Shown: one piece after another, positions 8,366 through 16,695 of the stretch
Layout of the letters: each line of letters starts with the position of its first letter
Position numbering within the stretch: position 1 is the first letter of the stretch
From: Sphingobium herbicidovorans
GTDB taxonomy: Bacteria; Pseudomonadota; Alphaproteobacteria; Sphingomonadales; Sphingomonadaceae
DNA length: 64,000 bases
Direction of reading: 5' to 3'
Assembly: GCF_002080435.1 (NCBI RefSeq)
Contig: NZ_CP020539.1
Span: 770,001-834,000, forward strand
Translations under genes and position numbers: made by a program
The notes under the pieces: generated by a model
What the model was told of the DNA's origin: nothing
Seen by the model: only the letters and a program-made list of their open reading frames with translations
Database searches by the model: none

Positions 8366-8755
8366 TCAGCCAAGCGTCACGAAGATTTCCGCTTCGATGA
8401 CCCAATCCGCACCGATCTTGCGCCATTTCGCGCTATAGGCTCCCGACGCGACCGGCGACGCCATTCCGGCTGACACGCCCGCCCACTCCCCCTGTTCAAG
8501 GGCTATCGGCTCGACGGGGGAGGGCAGAATGCTGGTTGGCGTGCGGGTGTAGATGGTGCGGTCGGGCGCGGCAAATTCCCGCTTCCACGCCAGCAGCTGC
8601 GCCTTCCGACCGGAAATCACCGCGCTGTCGCTGCCCGTGACAAGGATCGCGTCCTGCGCCAACAGGGGACCGATGGCGTTCAAGTCGCATTGAGCAAGCG
8701 CGCGATTGAATGTTGCCCGGCGCAGGCGGATGGCGAGGTCGGTCGATTGGGTCAC
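8366..8755 (-). CDS. NTF2-like (DUF4440/SnoaL-type) protein
   Basis: 129 aa if it starts at the GTG at 8755. A longer open frame continues upstream to 9343 but overlaps the opposite-strand gene at 8950 and loses family character. The sequence (LRRATFNRALAQCDLNAIGPLLAQDAILVTG, then GEWAG..SGAYSAKWRKIGADWVIEAEIF) follows the cone-shaped NTF2-like fold of DUF4440 proteins: N-terminal helix, middle hairpin and final Trp-containing strand. Members are small enzymes or binding proteins of varied roles, so no reaction can be given. The weak ribosome-binding site leaves the start uncertain. Confidence 0.65.
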   Translation of the reverse strand: MTQSTDLAIRLRRATFNRALAQCDLNAIGPLLAQDAILVTGSDSAVISGRKAQLLAWKREFAAPDRTIYTRTPTSILPSPVEPIALEQGEWAGVSAGMASPVASGAYSAKWRKIGADWVIEAEIFVTLG

Positions 8756-8949
8756 GGAATATTCCAGGATCGAAGATAATAAGCTACTGATATGCCGCGC
8801 TCCTGCATCGACCGCAACAAGGCGGCGGAGCGGCTGGCCGCCGACATTTCCCTTCGTTCCGGCGCGGATTACACAGGGGTCGCGCCATGCTGGGAACGCA
8901 CCATCGTCCGGGCCGTTGACTGCGAGCAACGCAGCATAGGGGACCAGTG

Positions 8950-9453
8950 ATGGATGTCCGGCGCGCCAGCATTGGCCTTGGTCTATTTTCGATTGTCCTT
9001 GGTGTGGCGGAAATCGCCGCCACACGCCGCATCGCGCGTGCGCTTGGCAACGATCATCGCGCTGGGCGGGTGACATTACGGGCCTTTGGCGCGCGGGAAA
9101 TGCTGGCGGGTGCAGGCATCCTCGCCGCTCCCGCCCATTCGACACTGGTCTGGAACCGGGTAGCGGGCGATGCGATGGATCTCGCTGCCCTTGGTCTTGC
9201 CGCGCGTAACGCCCCGCGCCATCGCGCCATATGGGGCGCGATAGCTTTTGTGGCCAGTGCAACGATAATCGATGCGCTGGTCGCTCGCGCACTCGACAAG
9301 AAGACCGGCAGGGCCTTCCCCGCCCGCCACTCCACCAGATCACGAAGAGATGGCGCGGGGCAGGACGCTAAGGCTCAACACGATCATCATCCCACGACGA
9401 TCGAGCCTGAAGACATGCCCTTTGTCCAGGCTCCCGAAGTCACCCGGCATTGA
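8950..9453 (+). CDS. Small membrane protein (DUF4267-like)
   Basis: 167 aa. The N-terminal ~115 residues contain hydrophobic segments (SIGLGLFSIVLGVAEIAA, EMLAGAGILAAPAHS, AIWGAIAFVASATIIDAL) around ATRRIARALG and LRAFGAREM. This is a pattern I recognise from small membrane proteins found next to, or fused to, polyketide-cyclase/dehydrase-like domains in alphaproteobacteria. The C-terminal 45 residues are hydrophilic and His-rich (AQHDHHPTTIEP). A GTG three bases earlier is an alternative start. Function unknown. Confidence 0.65.
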   Translation: MDVRRASIGLGLFSIVLGVAEIAATRRIARALGNDHRAGRVTLRAFGAREMLAGAGILAAPAHSTLVWNRVAGDAMDLAALGLAARNAPRHRAIWGAIAFVASATIIDALVARALDKKTGRAFPARHSTRSRRDGAGQDAKAQHDHHPTTIEPEDMPFVQAPEVTRH

Positions 9454-9655
9454 TAAGTATCCGAAATCGCAGGTTCGCCCCCAATTCCACGCCCTGTCGA
9501 TGCCCGCGACTTGACACCATGCAACTGTCGGCGATGGCGAGGCGTTATGCCCGGATGAAAAGCGATGCGGTACGTTACGTCAGGGTCATGACACGCAATG
9601 AATTCTGCCATTTTGACCGACATGGTGACGGCCGCGCTGAAGGAGACGCGGCTGA

Positions 9656-11158
9656 ATGAGCGAAATTGTCGATCGCACTTCAACGGGCAATGAGGGACTG
9701 AACTCCATATTGGGCGGGGGATTGCCCGCAAAGCGTCTATATCTTGTCGAGGGCGCGCCCGGTTCGGGCAAAACGACCCTGGCTCTCCAGTTCCTGTTGG
9801 AAGGCGTCAAGGCCGGCGAGCCGGTCCTCTACGTTACCTTGTCGGAAACCAGTGAGGAATTGTCGGTCGTCGCGGCCTCGCATGGATGGAATCTCGATGG
9901 GGTGAACCTGTTCGAGCTTGCTTCCGCAGAATCCGTGCTGGGCATGGGCCGCGATCAATCCATCCTGCATAGCTGGGAGATGGAACTGGGTGGCATCATT
10001 GACTTGATCCGTGAAGAAGTCGGACGCGTGAAGCCCAAGCGGATCGTGTTCGACAGCCTGTCCGAATTGCGGCTGCTGGCGCAGGATCCGCTGCGCTATC
10101 GGCGGCAATTGCTGTTCCTGAAACAGTTTTTCGCGCGGATCGACACTACCGTCCTGCTGGTCGATGACCTGACGGGCGGTTCAGGGGTGCGCGACAATCA
10201 TCTGCACAGCTTGTGCCACGGGGTCATAACGCTGGAGCGGCTGACGCTGGATTTCGGCGCGGCGCGGCGGCGGATGCAGATCCAGAAGATGCGCGGCGTC
10301 CAATTCGTCGCGGGCTATCATGACATGATAATCCGTAAAGGCGGCATCGACATCTTCCCCCGGCTCGTGGCGGAGCGCAGCCTGTCAGCCCTTATGGGGG
10401 AGCCGGTTCCCAGCAGGATCCCGGAATTGGATGCTATATTGGGCGGAGGGCCAACACGCGGCACCAGCACCCTTATCACCGGCCCGGCCGGATCGGGAAA
10501 GACGACGCTGGCGCTGCAATATCTGATAGCTGCGTGCGAACGGGGCGAAAATGTCGTCATCTATCAATTTGACGAGCGCATCGGCACGCTGATCGGGCGG
10601 GCGCAGCAGTTGGGCATCGATCTTCAGGCCCTTATGGACGAAGGCCGGATGGTGATCCGGCAGATCGATCCTGCCGAAATCACGCCGGGCGAGTTCGCGT
10701 CGACGGTGCGTAATGAGGTGGAAGGACGCGGCGTCCGCATGATCCTTATCGACAGCCTCAATGGCTATGTCGCGGCGATGCAGGAAGAACAGCAACTGAT
10801 CCTGCAACTGCATGAATTGCTATCATATCTGAGCCATCGTGGCGTCCTCACCTTGCTGGTCAATCCGCAACAGGGATTTTTCGGCACGATGAGCACGAGC
10901 GGCCTAAACGTGTCCTACATTGCCGACGTCGTCATCATGCTGCGTTTCTTTGAAGCGGGCGGACGGATCCGCAAGGCATTGTCGGTGGTCAAGAATCGCA
11001 GCGGCGCGCATGAGGATGCCATTCGCGAACTGCGCATTGATGCGCAGGGCATTCGTGTCGGCGCACCACTTTCGGATTTCAGGGGGGTGCTGACCGGAAC
11101 GCCCGAATATCTTGGCTCGACAACGCCGCTGATGGAGGACCGGTCGAGCCGTGCATAA
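9656..11158 (+). CDS. KaiC-like double-domain ATPase
   Basis: 500 aa, two RecA-fold halves like cyanobacterial KaiC. Walker A motifs are GAPGSGKTT (33-41) and GPAGSGKTT (276-284); each half has the acidic pair region (SETSEE; FDERIG) and a Walker B-like strand (RIVFDS, MILIDS). Aligning by eye to KaiC, the autophosphorylation pair Ser431-Thr432 corresponds to Ser420-Tyr421 (NVSYIAD), so the second acceptor is changed. No kaiA or kaiB is nearby. The next gene, a hybrid histidine kinase, starts inside this gene's last codons, so the two proteins are probably made together and work in one signalling pathway. Starts at ATG 9656 behind AAGGAG. Confidence 0.92.
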   Translation: MSEIVDRTSTGNEGLNSILGGGLPAKRLYLVEGAPGSGKTTLALQFLLEGVKAGEPVLYVTLSETSEELSVVAASHGWNLDGVNLFELASAESVLGMGRDQSILHSWEMELGGIIDLIREEVGRVKPKRIVFDSLSELRLLAQDPLRYRRQLLFLKQFFARIDTTVLLVDDLTGGSGVRDNHLHSLCHGVITLERLTLDFGAARRRMQIQKMRGVQFVAGYHDMIIRKGGIDIFPRLVAERSLSALMGEPVPSRIPELDAILGGGPTRGTSTLITGPAGSGKTTLALQYLIAACERGENVVIYQFDERIGTLIGRAQQLGIDLQALMDEGRMVIRQIDPAEITPGEFASTVRNEVEGRGVRMILIDSLNGYVAAMQEEQQLILQLHELLSYLSHRGVLTLLVNPQQGFFGTMSTSGLNVSYIADVVIMLRFFEAGGRIRKALSVVKNRSGAHEDAIRELRIDAQGIRVGAPLSDFRGVLTGTPEYLGSTTPLMEDRSSRA

Positions 11159-13238
11159 GGCGGCAACCCCAGGTCTCCGGGTCCTTGTCAGCGCACCCTA
11201 TGGCAGCGACGCGGAAAGCGCCGCCTTGCTGCTGCGCGGGGAAGGGCATCGGGTACTCGTTTGCCCGACGCTGATCGAGGTCGCGGAGGCGATCGACGAA
11301 CAGGCGGGCGTCGTCCTGGTCACTGAAGAGGCGCTGCTTGCCGACCTGGGGCCACTCCACCGCGCGCTGGATGCGCAGCCGGCCTGGTCGGACGTGCCCT
11401 TCATCCTGCTGGCCGGTCGGCAGGCGGGTCGCATGGGGTCGAGCGAGGCTGTGCGGCGGCGGTTGCCCGACAATGCCTTGAGCGTGATCCTGCTGGAACG
11501 GCCGGTGAGCGGGGAGTCGCTCGTCAGCGCGGTCGCTTCGGCAATGCGGGCGCGGCAAAAGCAACTACAGATCCGCGACCAACTGGGTGCCCTGCATGCG
11601 GAGCGCACCCGAATTAACGCGCTGCTTGAACATCTTCCCATCGGCGTCGCCTTTGTGGCGGGCGACGGAAGCACATTGCTGTCCAATCCTGCCTATCGCC
11701 GTTTTCTGCCAGGCGGCGAAATTCCTGCACGCCTTCCCGACGCCGAGGAGCGGTGGGAGGGGTATGACGAGGACGGCCGCCGCATAACCCGCGACCGCTT
11801 CGTGGCGGTGCGGGCGCTGAAGGGTGAACGGGTGACGGGCATGGAGTTCCTGCATCATCCGCCCCAGGGCGAACCGGTCTGGACGCGGGTGAGCGGCGTC
11901 CCGCTGGTCGATGGCGACGGTGCGGTGACTGGCGCCATTTCCGTGATTGTCGATATCGACGAACAGAAGCGCGGGCAGCAGGCGTTGACACAGGCCGCGC
12001 AGCGGCTGGAGCAGGAGGTGGACGCCAGGACGCAAGAATTGCGCGAGGCGCTGGCACGGCTGAAGGCGGAAGGGGAAGAACGGGCCCGCGCCGAGGAAGC
12101 GCTGCGACAGGCGCAGAAGATGGAAGCGGTCGGCCAGCTTACCGGCGGCATCGCGCATGATTTCAACAATATGCTGACGGGCATCATCGGCGCTCTCGAC
12201 ATCATGAAGCGGCGCATCGCCAGCGGCCGGCTGGAGGATCTCGACCGGTTCATGGACGCGGCCACCAGCTCAGCGCAGCGCGCGGCTGCGCTGACGGCGC
12301 GGTTGCTCGCCTTTTCGCGGCGGCAATCGCTGGACAGCAAGCCGACTGACATTTGCAACCTCCTTCATTCGCTGGAGGATCTGCTGCGCCGGACGATGAG
12401 CGAAGCGATCGCGGTGGAGATTGTTTCGGACAAGCCGTTGCCGCCCGCCCTGGTCGATGCCAATCAGCTGGAAAGCGCGATCATCAACCTGGCGATCAAC
12501 GCCCGCGATGCGATGCCGGACGGCGGCCGCCTGACCTTGTCCTGTCGCGAACAGGTGCTGGATGCCGCCTTCTGCATGCAGAACCCCGGCGTCGCGCCGG
12601 GCCGCTACGTTGTGGTCGCTGTCTCTGACACGGGCGTCGGCATGGATGCCGCCACGCTCGATAAGGTGTTCGACCCGTTTTTCACGACCAAGCCGATCGG
12701 ACAGGGCACCGGGCTAGGCTTGTCGATGGTCTATGGCTTTGCGAAACAGTCAAACGGACTGGTGCGCATCCATTCGACCGCGGGCGCGGGCACGTCGGTC
12801 AAGCTATTCCTGCCGGTGGCGCAGTCGGAACCCGAAGTCGAGCTGGCGGAAAGCGCTCCTATCCATCACGGCGACGGGCAATCGGTGATGCTGGTGGAAG
12901 ACGACGAGTCCGTACGCCTTCTGGTGCGCGATGTTCTGGAAGAACTGGGCTACGAGACGACAGAGGCGGCCGATGGGCAGCAGGCGGTGCGCATATTGGA
13001 ATCCGGCCAGCGGTTCGACCTGATGATTTCCGATGTCGGGCTGCCGGGAATGAATGGGCGGCAACTGGCCGAGATCGCCAGGGAATATCTGCCGGACCTG
13101 CCCGTCCTGTTCGTAACCGGCTATGCCGAAAGCGCGGCAGTGCGCGGCGGTTTTCTGTCCCACAACATGCAGATGATCACCAAGCCGTTCCAGATAGAGA
13201 AACTGGCCGCTCGCATCCGGGAGATGCTGGAAAGCTGA
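11151..13238 (+). CDS. Hybrid sensor histidine kinase/response regulator
   Basis: 695 aa, GTG start at 11151 overlapping the KaiC-like stop by 8 nt. Domain order: an N-terminal receiver-like fold (about 8-125) without the usual phosphoacceptor motif, a PAS domain (about 160-275), a coiled coil, HisKA with phosphoacceptor His336 in GGIAHDFNN, HATPase (INLAINARDAM N-box, VSDTGVGM and GTGLGLSMVYG G-boxes), and a C-terminal receiver with Asp628 in LMISDVGLPGMNG. No transmembrane segment is visible, so it should be cytoplasmic. It likely relays a signal integrated with the KaiC-like ATPase; its output partner is not in this window. Confidence 0.93.
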   Translation: MHKAATPGLRVLVSAPYGSDAESAALLLRGEGHRVLVCPTLIEVAEAIDEQAGVVLVTEEALLADLGPLHRALDAQPAWSDVPFILLAGRQAGRMGSSEAVRRRLPDNALSVILLERPVSGESLVSAVASAMRARQKQLQIRDQLGALHAERTRINALLEHLPIGVAFVAGDGSTLLSNPAYRRFLPGGEIPARLPDAEERWEGYDEDGRRITRDRFVAVRALKGERVTGMEFLHHPPQGEPVWTRVSGVPLVDGDGAVTGAISVIVDIDEQKRGQQALTQAAQRLEQEVDARTQELREALARLKAEGEERARAEEALRQAQKMEAVGQLTGGIAHDFNNMLTGIIGALDIMKRRIASGRLEDLDRFMDAATSSAQRAAALTARLLAFSRRQSLDSKPTDICNLLHSLEDLLRRTMSEAIAVEIVSDKPLPPALVDANQLESAIINLAINARDAMPDGGRLTLSCREQVLDAAFCMQNPGVAPGRYVVVAVSDTGVGMDAATLDKVFDPFFTTKPIGQGTGLGLSMVYGFAKQSNGLVRIHSTAGAGTSVKLFLPVAQSEPEVELAESAPIHHGDGQSVMLVEDDESVRLLVRDVLEELGYETTEAADGQQAVRILESGQRFDLMISDVGLPGMNGRQLAEIAREYLPDLPVLFVTGYAESAAVRGGFLSHNMQMITKPFQIEKLAARIREMLES

Positions 13239-13255
13239 ACGTGGCGATTGGCCCG

Positions 13256-13462
13256 TCAGCGGTTCCGGTCAAGATAATCGGCCACCGCCTTTACATTGTG
13301 ACCGACCCTATCGACCGCTTCCTCCAGTTGCCGGCGGGAGGTTTGAAGGCGCTGCGACCAATATTGCACCTCCAGATCCGAGGTCAGCGACACATGCTTG
13401 ATATCGCGGGGGATGGGCGGTGCCCTGTTTTCATCTGTGGGTCTAAAGTTCAGGCTGGCCAT
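13256..13462 (-). CDS. DUF3606 family small protein
   Basis: 68 aa from the ATG at 13462; the open frame continues upstream to 13582 but the DUF3606 core and an adjacent purine-rich site favour the shorter form. The segment SDLEVQYWSQRLQTSRRQLEEAVDRVGHNVKAVADYL is the DUF3606 signature (EVRYW...L..AV..VG....V). These proteins are common in alphaproteobacteria and have no assigned biochemical role; many belong to stress regulons. It lies between the sensor kinase and the catalase, on the opposite strand. Confidence 0.7.
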   Translation of the reverse strand: MASLNFRPTDENRAPPIPRDIKHVSLTSDLEVQYWSQRLQTSRRQLEEAVDRVGHNVKAVADYLDRNR

Positions 13463-13506
13463 GATGACGATCCGCTTTCCTCCGGATGGCTCCTCTCGTG
13501 AGTAAG

Positions 13507-13531
13507 AGCGACTGTTGGAAAGTGATGTTCC
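13507..13531 (-). promoter_or_regulatory. EcfG-like promoter candidate for the DUF3606 gene
   Basis: On the reverse strand GGAAC (13531-13527), a 16-nt spacer and CGCT (13510-13507) match the alphaproteobacterial general-stress sigma factor consensus GGAAC-N16/17-CGTT with one mismatch, about 45 nt before the ATG at 13462. Suggestive only. Confidence 0.35.
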
Positions 13532-13690
13532 GCTCAGTTGGGGGGAAAGTTCATAACCTGCATTACTGGCCGCTTTATTCATTGCGCCCCGACAGGCGGG
13601 AGCAGGAACCGACCGGGGTCTGGTTGGTCTGTGGCTGTGAGCAGGGAAGCCTTCCCTACGCTGAAACCATCTGCATCAGGAGAGCTTTGC

Positions 13691-15850
13691 ATGGCCCGGA
13701 AGATCGGTGAGGACAAAGGCGCAAAAAGCGCCGCGCGCGAATTCGAAACCAGGGCAGGGGCTGGCGGGGAGTTGCATCAGATCGCCGGTTCGTCCGGCGA
13801 TGTGCTGACCACGCAGCAGGGTGTGCCGATCGCCGACGACCAGAACAGCCTGCGCGTCGGTGAACGCGGTCCGACGCTGCTGGAAGATTTTCACTTCCGC
13901 GAAAAGATTTTCCATTTCGATCATGAACGCATCCCCGAGCGTGTCGTCCACGCCCGCGGCTTTGGCGTGCATGGCACCTTCACTTTGCACGAAAGCCTGA
14001 AGGAATTCACTACCGCCAAGGTCTTGACCGAAGTGGGCGAGCATACGCCCATGTTCGTCCGTTTCTCGACAGTCGCGGGTAGCAAGGGGTCGTTCGACCT
14101 GGCCCGCGACGTTCGGGGCTTTGCGGCCAAATTCTATACCAAGGAGGGCAATTGGGACATTGTCGGTAACAATATCCCTGTTTTCTTCATCCAGGATGCG
14201 ATCAAGTTTCCCGACCTGGTCCACGCGGCAAAGCCCATCCCCGACCGTGGATTTCCCCAAGCCCAGACCGCCCATGACAATTTCTGGGACTTCATCAGCC
14301 TGACGCCGGAATCGATGCACATGATCATGTGGGTCATGTCTGACCGTGCCATTCCGCGTTCCTTCCGCTTCATGGAAGGCTTCGGCGTCCACAGCTTTCG
14401 CCTGATCAATGCGGAAGGAAAGGGGACATTCGTCAAGTTCCACTTCAAGCCCAAACAGGGCCTGCAGTCTGTGATGTGGAACGAGGCGGTGAAGATCAAC
14501 GGCGCTGATCCCGACTTTCATCGCCGCGACCTGTGGGACGCGATAGATCTTGGCAGCCCGCCGGAATGGGATCTGGGCGTGCAGATGTTCGACGAGGATT
14601 TTGCCGATACGTTCGAATTCGATGTGCTGGATCCCACCAAGATCATCCCCGAGGAACAGGTGCCGGTGCGGATCATCGGCAGCTTCGTCCTGGATGCGCG
14701 GGTCGAAAATTTCTTCGCCGAAACGGAACAGGTCGCTTTCTGCACGCAAAATGTCGTGCCGGGCATCGGCTTTTCGAATGATCCGCTGCTTCAGGGACGC
14801 AATTTCTCCTATCTCGACACGCAGTTGAAACGGCTTGGGTCACCCAATTTCACCCATATCCCGATCAACGCGCCGCGCGGCTGCCCGGTGCATAACTTCC
14901 AGCAGGATGGCCATATGGCGATGACCAATCCAAAGGGCCGGGTAAATTACGAACCCAACAGCTGGGGCGGGCCGCGCGAGTCCCCTGAGCGGGGCTATCG
15001 CCATTTCGCGGCGGGCGAGGCGGGACCGAAGCTGCAGATCCGGTCGCCCAGCTTCAACGATCATTACAGCCAGGCGCGGCAATTCTTCATCAGCCAGACG
15101 CCAATCGAGCAAAAGCATATTGGCGACGCACTGGTGTTCGAATTGTCGAAATGCGAACGGATCGACATCCGGCAGAGGATGGTGGCGCATCTGCGCAACA
15201 TCGACGAAGGGCTGGCTACGGTTGTCGCGGGCGGACTGGGTTTACCGAAGCTGCCCGATCCCGCGCCTGCCGCCGCCACGCCCCGCACTGACCTGCCGCC
15301 GTCCGATGCGCTCAGTATCATTCGCAATGGACCGGACAGCTTTACCGGCCGCAAGCTCGGTATATTGGTCAGCGATGGCGCGTCGGCCGCATTGGTGAAG
15401 GCGCTGGTCACGGAAGTGAAACAGCTGGGCGCGGTCTATGAGATAATCGCCCCTAAGGTCGCTGGCGCGGCGCTGGACGACGGTACGACCGTTGAGGGCA
15501 AACAGAAGATCGACGGTGGCCCGTCGGTCCTTTACGATGCTGTGGCGATCGTCCTTTCGCCCGACGGCGCGGCGCAACTGATGCAGGACAAGGCGGCGAA
15601 GGATTTCGTCAACGACGCCTATGCCCATTGCAAGTTCATAGCCTATGTCGATGACGCCCTGCCGCTCATCGACCGTGCGGGCATCAGCGAAGCGGACATG
15701 GATGAAGGACTGGTGCGATTGGAAGGGCCGGATGATGTCGCCCCATTCCTGGCGCTATGCGGACAGCTGCGGCTGTGGGATCGTGAACTCAAGGTCGATC
15801 TGGACGCCGTGGGCTTTCTGGCGGGTAAGAACAAGCCGGACAAAAAATAG
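13691..15850 (+). CDS. katE: Catalase HPII-type (large subunit)
   Basis: 719 aa from ATG 13691 behind CAGGAGAG; an in-frame extension to 13538 lacks support. The catalase core has the distal His in [12 protein letters not shown], the Asn in [10 protein letters not shown] and the haem-ligand Tyr in [15 protein letters not shown]-terminal DJ-1/PfpI-like flavodoxin domain (about 570-719, [14 protein letters not shown]) marks it as a large-subunit clade II catalase like E. coli KatE. It decomposes hydrogen peroxide in the cytoplasm. Position beside DUF3606 and the KaiC/kinase pair suggests a general stress neighbourhood. Confidence 0.96.
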   Translation: MARKIGEDKGAKSAAREFETRAGAGGELHQIAGSSGDVLTTQQGVPIADDQNSLRVGERGPTLLEDFHFREKIFHFDHERIPERVVHARGFGVHGTFTLHESLKEFTTAKVLTEVGEHTPMFVRFSTVAGSKGSFDLARDVRGFAAKFYTKEGNWDIVGNNIPVFFIQDAIKFPDLVHAAKPIPDRGFPQAQTAHDNFWDFISLTPESMHMIMWVMSDRAIPRSFRFMEGFGVHSFRLINAEGKGTFVKFHFKPKQGLQSVMWNEAVKINGADPDFHRRDLWDAIDLGSPPEWDLGVQMFDEDFADTFEFDVLDPTKIIPEEQVPVRIIGSFVLDARVENFFAETEQVAFCTQNVVPGIGFSNDPLLQGRNFSYLDTQLKRLGSPNFTHIPINAPRGCPVHNFQQDGHMAMTNPKGRVNYEPNSWGGPRESPERGYRHFAAGEAGPKLQIRSPSFNDHYSQARQFFISQTPIEQKHIGDALVFELSKCERIDIRQRMVAHLRNIDEGLATVVAGGLGLPKLPDPAPAAATPRTDLPPSDALSIIRNGPDSFTGRKLGILVSDGASAALVKALVTEVKQLGAVYEIIAPKVAGAALDDGTTVEGKQKIDGGPSVLYDAVAIVLSPDGAAQLMQDKAAKDFVNDAYAHCKFIAYVDDALPLIDRAGISEADMDEGLVRLEGPDDVAPFLALCGQLRLWDRELKVDLDAVGFLAGKNKPDKK

Positions 15851-15860
15851 GCCAAGTGCT

Positions 15861-15909
15861 GAAGCGAGACTTAACCGGCGCAAATCCTGTCGGCCTTATG
15901 TCTCGCTTC
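15861..15909 (+). terminator. Hairpin after catalase
   Basis: GAAGCGAGAC (15861-15870) pairs perfectly with GTCTCGCTTC (15900-15909) across a 29-nt loop, just past the catalase stop. It may be a terminator or mRNA-stabilising structure; the loop is long and there is no U-tract. Confidence 0.4.
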
Positions 15910-16003
15910 GCCGCGCTGAGCGGGCCAGCGCAACATGGGTATATAAAGGCTGAGCTGGGTCAGTTATGGTGACTGCGAGGGGGACGTCGAGGAGGAGCAG
16001 TCG

Positions 16004-16642
16004 ATGTCCGGCCAGATCGCCGTCAGCGGATCGCATTGCCATTTTCGCCCACATCAGTTCCTGGCGCGCGAGGATGAACAGCCCGAAGCGATCTTCCAGA
16101 TCGATGAAGGTTGGGCTTGTCGGTACAGGCTTTTGTCGGATGGGCGCAGGCAGATCACCGGTCTTTTTCTGCCGGGGGATATTTGTGAGCCGCACTGGGC
16201 GCTGGGCACGCGCCCGACGCAGCCGATCGTGGCGTTGACTAATGTCCGCGCGACTTGCCTACCCTGCTCAACCCATGGCGGGTTGGCCAGGGAAAGCGAG
16301 CGGGCCTGTTGGAAAAATCTGACCGAGATGATTGAACGGCAGGCCAACTGGCTGGTGACTTTGGGGCGGAAGACCGCGCTGGAACGGCTTGCCCACCTGT
16401 TGCTCGAACTGTTCGAGCGGATGCGCGCGTCCGGCCTCAGCTACGGCCAGCAATGCGCGATGCCCCTCACGCAGATGGAGATTGCCGACATGACCGGGCT
16501 GACCCCTGTGCATGTCAATCGGACGTTGCAGGCGATGCGGTCGCGCGGGCTGGTGGAACTGCAATCCAAATGGCTGCGCATTCCCGACCTCGCGGCGCTG
16601 CGCGACGTGGCGGGGCTTTCGTCGCGGCAGACGATCGCCTGA
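16004..16642 (+). CDS. Crp/Fnr family transcriptional regulator
   Basis: 212 aa, start fixed by GAGGAGGAGCAGTCG before ATG 16004. An N-terminal cupin-like effector domain (about 15-125, IDEGWACRYRLLSDGRRQITGLFLPGDIC) precedes a HTH_Crp_2 domain (about 140-205) with MTQMEIADMTGLTPVHVNRTLQ-type recognition helix. The effector domain lacks an obvious cAMP-binding RxAT/S box and the N-terminal Fnr cysteine cluster, so the ligand is unknown. It sits 53 bp before the CHAT gene of the long adhesin/cytochrome run and could regulate it; that link is inference. Confidence 0.9.
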   Translation: MSGQIAVSGSHCHFRPHQFLAREDEQPEAIFQIDEGWACRYRLLSDGRRQITGLFLPGDICEPHWALGTRPTQPIVALTNVRATCLPCSTHGGLARESERACWKNLTEMIERQANWLVTLGRKTALERLAHLLLELFERMRASGLSYGQQCAMPLTQMEIADMTGLTPVHVNRTLQAMRSRGLVELQSKWLRIPDLAALRDVAGLSSRQTIA

Positions 16643-16695
16643 CGCGTTCTCCTGATCGACGGCTGAAACGTAGCGGCCGGGATGCGGAGAGGCTA

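Noticed and set aside
9450..9659. 69-codon frame before the KaiC-like gene
   Set aside because: No domain, overlaps both genes at its ends, and has no ribosome-binding site.
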